Shown: positions 58,718-64,000 of the stretch, in pieces | How positions within the stretch are numbered: position 1 is the first letter of the stretch | Layout: each line of letters opens with the position of its first letter | Assembly (NCBI RefSeq): GCF_000384115.1 | Contig: NZ_KB913029.1 | Coordinates: forward strand, 1,088,907-1,152,906 | Origin: Sporichthya polymorpha DSM 43042 | GTDB taxonomy: Bacteria > Actinomycetota > Actinomycetes > Sporichthyales > Sporichthyaceae | Length of the DNA stretch: 64,000 nt | Direction: 5' to 3' | The notes under the pieces: generated by a model | The model's input: only the letters and a program-made list of their open reading frames with translations | The model's database searches: none | Told to the model about the DNA's origin: nothing | Made by a program: the position numbers and the translations under genes

Positions 58718-59014
58718 GTGATGGTGATCGTGGATGGTGCGGCCGACTCCGTGCGGATGGACGACGCCGAGAACCTGCGCGGGCTGAGTGTCGAACTCCG
58801 CTCGTGCACCCCCGCCGAGGCCCCTGCGCTGCTCGGGGACGTGGGGACGCTGGACGGCGAGCACGTCTGGCTCGACATCGCCGCGCTCAAGGCGTTGAGC
58901 CCGCTCGCCGCCGACCCGGCCTGGTCCGCGGGGTTCGACGACGTGATCACCTACGCCGGCACTCAGGGATGGATCGACGAGAGCGGCTCCCGCGTCCGGG
59001 CGCATCTGCGTTGA
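58718..59014 (+). CDS. Small protein of unknown function
   Basis: A 98-residue soluble, acidic protein with no recognised domain (MMVIVDGAADSVRMDDAENL at the start, AGTQGWIDESGSRVRAHLR at the end). It looks real because its codon use matches its neighbours, its GTG start falls at the predicted transcription start of a regulon promoter, and its stop overlaps the start of the next gene (TTGA). It may be a small partner of the MmgE/PrpD protein it is coupled to. Confidence 0.65.
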   Translation: MMVIVDGAADSVRMDDAENLRGLSVELRSCTPAEAPALLGDVGTLDGEHVWLDIAALKALSPLAADPAWSAGFDDVITYAGTQGWIDESGSRVRAHLR

Positions 59015-60372
59015 GCGCGACCCGCACCCTCGCCGATTTCGTCGCCGAAGCCCCCGCCGGTGTCGCCTCCCCGCGGGCGATTGAGGTCCTCTCCCGCGCG
59101 GTCCTCGACCTGGCCGGGTGCGTCGTCGCCGGCGCCGACGAGCCCGCCGGCCGCCTGGCTGCCGACTACGCCGTCGCCTCCGGCGCACCCGGAGCCGCCG
59201 CCCTGCTCGGCGCGGGCCGCGGCCGCCTGTCCCCCGCGCTCGCCGGAATGGCCAACGGCACCGCCGGCCACGCCCTCGACTTCGACGACATCGGGATCGG
59301 CGTCGGGCACGTCAGCGTCGCGATCCTGCCCGGCGTGCTGGCCCTCGCCGAGCACGTCGGCGCGGACGGCGCCGCCTTCCTCGACGCCCTCGTCCTCGGG
59401 TACGAACTGGCCTCGCGCCTGACGTCGATGTACCCCGACACCCGCCTCGGCCCCTACGCCGCCGGCTACCACAAGCCCGGCGTCTACGCCGCTCTCGGCG
59501 GCGCGGCTGCGTGCGGCCGTCTGCTCGGCCTGAACGCAGACGGCATCGCGTCCGCCCTGGGTATCGCGGCCTCGCAGGCCGGTGGCCTCCGCGCGAACTT
59601 CGGCACGATGACCAAGCCCCTGCACGCCGGCGTCGCCAACCGGACCGCGGTGGAGTCGGCGCTGCTCGCCGCGTCCGGATTCACCGCGAGCACCGAGATC
59701 CTCGAGCAGCGTTTCGGCTGGCACGACGTGATCTGCCGCGGCGAGGGCGACCTGGACGGGATCGTCGCCGGTCTCGGCGACGGCTTCGCCGTCGAGGAGG
59801 GCCTGGTGTTCAAGGCCTACCCCTGCTGCGGGGCCAATCACCATGCGATCAGCGCCCTGCTCGGCCTGCTCAACGACGAGGGCGTGGACGCGGCCGACGT
59901 CGACTCCGTCGACGTCGAGATCGAGGCCCGCAACCTCTCCGAGGTGCTGGTCTACGACTGGCCGCGCTCGCCCCTGGAGGGCAAGTTCTGCCTCGCCTAC
60001 AACGTCGCCGCCGCGCTGGCCGACCGGGCCGTCACCGTCGACACCTTCACCGACGCCGCGCTCGAGCGGCTGACCGCTCACCGCGATCGCATCCACGTCC
60101 ACCCGGTGACCCACCTGCCGCAGCACGGCGCCCGCGTCGCCGTTAATCTGACGGACGGTCGCACGCTGAACCGCGAGCAGCTGACGCTCCGTGGGAGTCT
60201 CGCCGACCCGATGTCGACCGAAGAGCTCGTGACCAAGTTCCGCGGCTGCGTGGCGGGTCACCTCGCCGACCGCCGCCTGGCGCCCGACGGGGTGGAGGAC
60301 TTCCTCTCCCGCGTCACCACCCTGGAGAAGCAGCCCGACCTGCGTTCGCTCACCGAGCCGCTTCTCGGCTAG
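59011..60372 (+). CDS. MmgE/PrpD family protein (copy 3)
   Basis: A 453-residue MmgE/PrpD protein more distant from the two others: GMANGTAGHALDFDDIGIG, SMYPDTRLGPYAAGYHKPGVYAALGGAAACGRLLGL, and FKAYPCCGANHHAISALLGL are the family's conserved positions, including the HALDFDD metal-free active-site region. Dehydratase, decarboxylase or isomerase activity on a branched carboxylate is expected. TTG 59011 is the start because it overlaps the stop of the small gene (TTGA); no ATG or GTG lies nearby. Confidence 0.87.
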   Translation: MSATRTLADFVAEAPAGVASPRAIEVLSRAVLDLAGCVVAGADEPAGRLAADYAVASGAPGAAALLGAGRGRLSPALAGMANGTAGHALDFDDIGIGVGHVSVAILPGVLALAEHVGADGAAFLDALVLGYELASRLTSMYPDTRLGPYAAGYHKPGVYAALGGAAACGRLLGLNADGIASALGIAASQAGGLRANFGTMTKPLHAGVANRTAVESALLAASGFTASTEILEQRFGWHDVICRGEGDLDGIVAGLGDGFAVEEGLVFKAYPCCGANHHAISALLGLLNDEGVDAADVDSVDVEIEARNLSEVLVYDWPRSPLEGKFCLAYNVAAALADRAVTVDTFTDAALERLTAHRDRIHVHPVTHLPQHGARVAVNLTDGRTLNREQLTLRGSLADPMSTEELVTKFRGCVAGHLADRRLAPDGVEDFLSRVTTLEKQPDLRSLTEPLLG

Positions 60373-60382
60373 TTTCGGCGCC

Positions 60383-61363
60383 ATGACCGAGGTCGGGCGC
60401 ATCACGCAGATCTGGCGGTTCCCGGTGAAGTCGATGGCCGGGGAGCGACTCTCCGCCGTCGACGTCGACGCGCGCGGCGTCCACGCGGACCGCATGTGGG
60501 CGGTGCGCGACGTGGAACTGAAGGCGACGACGAGCGCGAAGCGCCTGCCGTCGTTGATGCTGCTCTCGGCCCGGTACGCCACGCCCCCACCGGCGGACGC
60601 GGGGCCGGGCAACGCACCCGAGGCCGTCATCACCTTCCCCGACGGCAGCGAGATCGCGACGACGGACCCCGGCGTGCACAAGGCGCTGTCGACGTTCCTC
60701 GACCGCGACGTCGAGCTGCGCCCGCTGCCCGCGGTGACGGACAAGAAGGGCTACCGCGGTCCGCTGCTGACGAAGGCCGACATCCGGACCGTGATGGGCC
60801 TCGACCCGGACGAGCCGCTGCCGGACCTGTCGATGTTCCCGGTCAGGACGCTCGCGGAGCTCACCCGTTACGTCACCCCCGTCGGTACCTACGCCGACGT
60901 CTATCCGCTGCACCTGCTCACCGAGCAGAGCATGGCCACGATGGAGAAGCTGACGCCGACGTCGACGTGGGACGTCCGCCGGTTCCGCCCCAGCCTGCTC
61001 GCCGAGGCCAGGTCGTCCGCGGACCATCCGGAGTGGCAGTGGTGCGGTTCGACCGTGCGCGCCGGCACCGCGAACCTGGAGTGGCTGTTCCCGACGATCC
61101 GGTGCCGGATGCCCGGGCACGAGCAGCTGGGCCTCCCCCAGGATCGCGACGTCGTCCGCACCATCTCGGCCCACGCCCGTCGCTGTCTCGGCGTCTACGG
61201 GACCGTTGCGCAGCCGGGTCGTGTCGCGGAGGGCGACGCCCTCACGGTGGTGGCGACCGAGCGTCCGCCGCTGGGAGCGCGTCCCGACGCCCTGGCCGCC
61301 CGGGTCAAGCGCCGGGCGCTGAAGGCGGGTCAGATCGCGATCCCGCGCGGCCGCGCCCGCTGA
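60383..61363 (+). CDS. MOSC domain protein
   Basis: A 326-residue protein with an N-terminal MOSC beta-barrel (IWRFPVKSMAGERLSAVDVDARGVHADRMWAV) and a C-terminal MOSC core; PTIRCRMPGHEQ holds the Cys where mARC/MoCo-sulfurase-like proteins bind molybdenum cofactor. Such proteins reduce N-hydroxylated compounds or transfer sulfur. ATG 60383 lies 10 bases after the MmgE/PrpD stop, so it may be co-transcribed, yet its link to the pathway is unclear. Confidence 0.87.
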   Translation: MTEVGRITQIWRFPVKSMAGERLSAVDVDARGVHADRMWAVRDVELKATTSAKRLPSLMLLSARYATPPPADAGPGNAPEAVITFPDGSEIATTDPGVHKALSTFLDRDVELRPLPAVTDKKGYRGPLLTKADIRTVMGLDPDEPLPDLSMFPVRTLAELTRYVTPVGTYADVYPLHLLTEQSMATMEKLTPTSTWDVRRFRPSLLAEARSSADHPEWQWCGSTVRAGTANLEWLFPTIRCRMPGHEQLGLPQDRDVVRTISAHARRCLGVYGTVAQPGRVAEGDALTVVATERPPLGARPDALAARVKRRALKAGQIAIPRGRAR

Positions 61364-61381
61364 GACTCCGGCCCGACCAAG

Positions 61382-61456
61382 TCAGCCCCGGATCAGTCAG
61401 CTCCGGATCAGTCAGCTCCGGATCAGTCAGCTCCGGATCAGTCCGCCCCGGATCAG
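61382..61456. repeat. 15-bp tandem repeat spanning a stop codon
   Basis: Five 15-base units run from 61382 to 61456; the middle three are identical (TCAGCTCCGGATCAG), the outer two vary at one to three bases. On the minus strand each unit reads Leu-Ile-Arg-Ser-stop or a variant, so the crotonase gene ends inside the fourth unit and further copies of its last codons plus stop lie downstream. Confidence 0.88.
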
Positions 61457-62068
61457 TCGCCGGGTCGCGGCGATCGCGGCGCGGTCGCCGATCAGCAGGT
61501 CCGCGACCACGGACTCGACGGCCCCGTCGAGCAGTTCCGGCGGCGCGGTGTGGGCGACGAGTCCGAACGAGGCGGCCTCCGCGGCGTCGAACTGCCGGCC
61601 GCTGAGGAAAAGGTCGAGCAGTGCGCCTTCGGGAACCCGACGGCGGCAGGCCGCGATCGCGGGTTCGGCGACCATGCCGAAGCGCACCTCGGGGAAGCCG
61701 AAGCGGGCACCGTCGGCGGCGACCGCGATGTCGGCGGCCGCCACGAGCGCCAGGCCGGAGCCGAACGCCGCGCCGTTGACGCGGGCGACGACGGGGACCT
61801 CGAGCGAGTCGAGGCGGGCAAGCAGGTCGAGGACCAGCTTGCCCGCCCGCTCGATGTTGGCGGGGTCGGCGATCTCGCCGCGGTCCGCGCCGGAGCTGAA
61901 CGTCGTGCCGGCTCCGGTGAGCACGACGACCCGGCAGTCCCCGCCGACCAGGTACAGCCGGTCGAGGAGATTGCTCAGGACGTCCAGGCTGAGCGCGTTG
62001 CGCGTGCGGGGATCGTCGAACGTGAGGGTCAGGACGCCACGGGCGTCCTGATCAGACCCAAGTCCCAT
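61427..62068 (-). CDS. Enoyl-CoA hydratase/isomerase family protein, short
   Basis: A 213-residue crotonase-fold protein; the family is usually about 260. GAGTTFSSGADRGEI and RVNGAAFGSGLALVAAADIAVA are the oxyanion-hole segments, and FGFPEVRFGMVAEPA keeps the first active-site Glu region. The C-terminal trimerisation helices are shortened, ending RRLIRGGLIRS within a tandem repeat. Its 5' end overlaps the 3' end of the luciferase-like gene by 17 bases on the same strand, so the two are co-transcribed. Confidence 0.85.
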   Translation of the reverse strand: MGLGSDQDARGVLTLTFDDPRTRNALSLDVLSNLLDRLYLVGGDCRVVVLTGAGTTFSSGADRGEIADPANIERAGKLVLDLLARLDSLEVPVVARVNGAAFGSGLALVAAADIAVAADGARFGFPEVRFGMVAEPAIAACRRRVPEGALLDLFLSGRQFDAAEAASFGLVAHTAPPELLDGAVESVVADLLIGDRAAIAATRRLIRGGLIRS

Positions 62069-63206
62069 CCGCGTCCTTGGTCGAGAACCGCGGCGCCACC
62101 TTGTCGATGAACATCTGCAGCTCCTCCTCGTTCTCCTCCGGGTCGAGGTGACCCTGGCCGAACTGGAGCCACATCTCGTTGAAGCCGAGGCGCTTGTGCG
62201 CGTCCTCGATCGCGTAGGAGATCTGGTCGGCGTTGCCGATCAGGCAGTTCGCGTAGCCCTGGCCGAACGGGAGGAAGAACTCGTTCCAGTACCAGTCGTG
62301 CTCGGCCTTGATCTCCTGCAGCCGGTCGGGGTTGTTGCCCAGCATGAGCACGCCACCCCAGGCCGCGGCGTCCTCGCGCTTGACCTCACGGCCGGCCTCG
62401 GCGGCGGTGGCGATGTAGCGGTCCCAGAGCTTCTCGCAGAAGTCCATCTGGTTCGCCATCACGATCGGCTTGCCGCCCTCACGTGCCCACATGTCGATGG
62501 TGCGCATCGAGTGCGCGAACGCCCCGTACAACGGGGGGTGCGGGTCCTGGTAGCAGCGGGGCGCGATGCCGATCTCCTGGACCATCCCGTCCGGCCCCAT
62601 GCCCGCGCCGTACTTCTCGTACGCGGGGTGGCCGGTCAGGCCGCTCTCCGGCGGGAACTGCCAGTACTTGCCCTTGTGCGAGAAGGTCGAGTTCAGCCAG
62701 GCCTTCTTCACGATGCCGACGCACTCTTCGAAGATCTCGCGGTTCATCGTGTCGACCTCGCCGCGCGCCTTCGCGTCCTGCGGCGTGGTCGCGTTCGCAC
62801 CCGGCACCGCGGCGTAGGAGCCGACCCAGCGCGACTGGTACCCGCGCGTGAACCCGACGTTCAGCCGACCCTGCAACATGTGGTCGAGCGTCGCGATCTC
62901 CTCGGCCGCGCGGACCGGGTTGTGCGTCGTGAGCACGTAACCGAGGGTCGAGACCCGCATCCGCTTCGAGTGCAGACCCACGAACAGGCTGAACATGCCC
63001 GGGTGGTTCGTGATCTCGAAGCCCTCGATCTGCAGGTGGTGCTCGTTGTGCCCGTAGGACGCGTACCCGAGTTCGTCCGCGAGGCGGATGTAGCCGCGGA
63101 TCTCCTCCAGATAACGCTGGTAGAGCTCCTTGTTCTGGCCCGCCATGCCCTGCTTGATCTCGTGCTGACGCCCGATCATGCCCGGCTGGATCAGGTGGAA
63201 CTTCAT
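62052..63206 (-). CDS. Luciferase-like flavin-dependent oxidoreductase (copy 2)
   Basis: A 384-residue luciferase-fold protein that aligns without gaps to the one at 32159 and differs at roughly one residue in ten, mostly in the C-terminal third (AEAGREVKREDAAAWGGVLMLGNNPDRLQE versus AAAGRDVKREDAAAWGGVLMLGSDKAKLEH, shown for the variable stretch). It opens MKFHLIQPGMIGRQHEIKQG like copy 1. It is divergent from a partner amidohydrolase gene, as copy 1 is, but in the opposite orientation. Confidence 0.92.
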   Translation of the reverse strand: MKFHLIQPGMIGRQHEIKQGMAGQNKELYQRYLEEIRGYIRLADELGYASYGHNEHHLQIEGFEITNHPGMFSLFVGLHSKRMRVSTLGYVLTTHNPVRAAEEIATLDHMLQGRLNVGFTRGYQSRWVGSYAAVPGANATTPQDAKARGEVDTMNREIFEECVGIVKKAWLNSTFSHKGKYWQFPPESGLTGHPAYEKYGAGMGPDGMVQEIGIAPRCYQDPHPPLYGAFAHSMRTIDMWAREGGKPIVMANQMDFCEKLWDRYIATAAEAGREVKREDAAAWGGVLMLGNNPDRLQEIKAEHDWYWNEFFLPFGQGYANCLIGNADQISYAIEDAHKRLGFNEMWLQFGQGHLDPEENEEELQMFIDKVAPRFSTKDADGTWV

Positions 63207-63250
63207 GCGGCCCTCCGTGGGAGCACGATCGAGATGAGTTGTCTTCCCAG

Positions 63251-63337
63251 AGATTGCCTCGAAAGCAATTCCCTGTCAACTCACGTGTTGAAAATGCCTA
63301 CGTCGGCGTTGATCGCGGCGAGCCGCGGGGCTAGGCT
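63251..63337. promoter_or_regulatory. Divergent promoters with regulon operators, sites 16 and 17
   Basis: Site 16 (63276-63291, TCAACTCACGTGTTGA) is a full match; site 17 (63297-63312) keeps the GTTGA half (CCTACGTCGGCGTTGA) and lies 21 bp away. Leftward, TTGACA (complement of 63274-63279) and CAATCT (complement of 63251-63256) are 17 bases apart, for the luciferase-like gene. Rightward, TTGATC (63309-63314) and TAGGCT (63332-63337) are 17 apart, for the amidohydrolase gene. Confidence 0.77.
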
Positions 63338-63345
63338 GAGAGGCG

Positions 63346-64000
63346 ATGACAGCGACGCGCGCTCCCCACTTCCCCCCGCCGACCGGTGTCGTGGACGCCT
63401 GGATCAACCCCAATCTCGGTGCCACCGCCGGCGACGTCTCGTACCTGTTCCCCGACCTCGCCGAGCGCCTCGAACGCGGCACCACGCTCGAGCAGCTGAT
63501 CGACGAGATGGACGCCGCCGGCGTCGCGAAGGGCGTGCTCTGCTCCGGGTTCTTCGGTGACGACCGGGAGTGGTGCGTGAAGGCCCGCGACACCCATCCA
63601 GACCGGTTCGCGCTCTCCCACGTCGTCGATCCACGGGACGGCATGGCCGCGGTCCGCCTCGTCGAAGACCTTGTGGCACAGGACAATTACCGCCTGATCC
63701 GCATGATGGGACTGCAGACGCAACTGGCCTACAACGAGGCCGCGTACTACCCCGTGTACGCCAAATGTGTGGAGTTGGGGATCCCCGTCAGCCTCAACGT
63801 CGGCTTCCCCGGGCCGCAGGTTCCGAGCAAGTACCAGGACCCGCTGCCGGTCGACGACGTCTGCGCGTTCTTCCCCGACCTGAAGATCGTCCTCGCCCAC
63901 GGCGGGGAGCCGTGGGTCGACGTCTGCGTGAAGCTGATGGTCAAGTGGCCCAACGTGTCCTACATGACCTCGGCCATTGCCCCGAAGCACATTCCGCCCG
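63346..64000 (+). CDS. Amidohydrolase 2 family protein, HxH motif absent (copy 2), cut by window edge
   Basis: The first 218 residues of a paralogue of the protein at 31192. VVDAWINPNLGATAGD again replaces the metal-binding HxH segment, and VLAHGGEPWVDVCVKLMVKWPN keeps the central His. Conservation is high across the visible part (GTTLEQLIDEMDAAGVAKGVL, ALSHVVDPRDGMAAVRLVED). The ATG at 63346 is 8 bases after a -10 box with GAGAGG between. The C-terminal Asp motif lies beyond the right edge. Confidence 0.88.
   Translation, partial: MTATRAPHFPPPTGVVDAWINPNLGATAGDVSYLFPDLAERLERGTTLEQLIDEMDAAGVAKGVLCSGFFGDDREWCVKARDTHPDRFALSHVVDPRDGMAAVRLVEDLVAQDNYRLIRMMGLQTQLAYNEAAYYPVYAKCVELGIPVSLNVGFPGPQVPSKYQDPLPVDDVCAFFPDLKIVLAHGGEPWVDVCVKLMVKWPNVSYMTSAIAPKHIPP

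Noticed and set aside
61427-62068. Calling the short crotonase gene a pseudogene
   Set aside because: The reading frame is intact, the oxyanion-hole segments are kept and it is coupled to the luciferase-like gene; shortness alone is not enough.
23358-63312. Assigning the cluster to cholesterol or another named substrate
   Set aside because: The KstR2-like regulator, P450s, thiolase-DUF35 and CoA ligase recall steroid catabolism, but no ring-degradation genes (KstD, KshA, Hsa set, FadE pairs) are present, so the substrate cannot be named.

Overview
The window is GC-rich (about 70%), tightly packed chromosomal DNA from an actinobacterium. Pointers to that phylum are an Lsr2-type N-terminal domain, mycofactocin-type SDRs, EthR- and KstR2-like TetR regulators, many luciferase-like (F420/FMN) oxidoreductases, several P450s, and promoters that place the start codon at or near the predicted transcription start. 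I cannot name the genus; a soil actinobacterium with a large catabolic repertoire (Sporichthya, Frankiales or Mycobacteriales type) fits. I see no tRNA, rRNA, CRISPR array, insertion sequence or phage gene, and no gene-free stretch longer than about 300 bases.

Left part (1-22.5 kb, mixed metabolism). An eight-gene minus-strand operon (8923 to 424), almost every junction overlapping by 4 bases, encodes a secreted anchored protein, two small membrane proteins, a fused LivH-LivM permease, a LivF ATPase, a lipoprotein binding protein, a P450 and a protein of unknown function. Next come an ALDH-SDR pair, a TetR with a PEP-swivel protein, an SDR/VOC/kinase-like operon divergent from an EthR-like TetR, and a two-gene pair (17.7-19.9 kb) that closely matches mesaconyl-CoA hydratase (Meh) and mesaconyl-CoA C1-C4 CoA transferase (Mct) of the 3-hydroxypropionate bi-cycle. 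A crotonase-family protein, an alpha/beta hydrolase, a nitroreductase and a truncated Lsr2-like protein follow.

Right part (22.5-64 kb, catabolic super-cluster). More than 30 genes are arranged as back-to-back or head-to-tail operons. The main promoter regions carry a shared 16-bp inverted repeat, consensus TCAACNCNNGNGTTGA; I count 17 sites at 11 promoter regions. At most promoters the GTTGA half supplies the -35 element (TTGAC-type) with a TANNNT -10 box 17-18 bp further on. The only regulator gene inside the cluster is a KstR2-like TetR (30523-31161), which lies behind one of these promoters, so the simplest model is one autoregulated repressor governing the whole block. The enzymes are luciferase-like monooxygenases (four), Amidohydro_rel proteins (three), MmgE/PrpD proteins (three), P450s (four) with a Rieske and a 2Fe-2S ferredoxin, two AveC-like membrane proteins, SDRs, two ALDH/ADH-type dehydrogenases, an acyl-CoA ligase, a fused CaiB/BaiF CoA-transferase, an acetyl-CoA hydrolase/transferase-type protein, a thiolase-DUF35 pair, crotonase and LivFG ATPases. 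Together they look like uptake, CoA activation, oxygenation and thiolytic or retro-aldol breakdown of a hydrophobic alicyclic, terpenoid or steroid-like carboxylate. The substrate cannot be read from the sequence. Several modules occur twice, most clearly the divergent amidohydrolase/luciferase-like pair at 31-33 kb and 62-64 kb.

Repeats: a palindrome of about 50 bp lies between genes at 9.07, 27.05 and 28.25 kb, with a related triple form at 39.0 kb. Two of the copies bracket a frameshifted DUF559/AbiEi-like gene. Other oddities are a CoA-transferase gene with no in-frame ATG/GTG/TTG start, a 15-bp tandem repeat that contains a stop codon, and two hairpins inside the acyl-CoA ligase gene.
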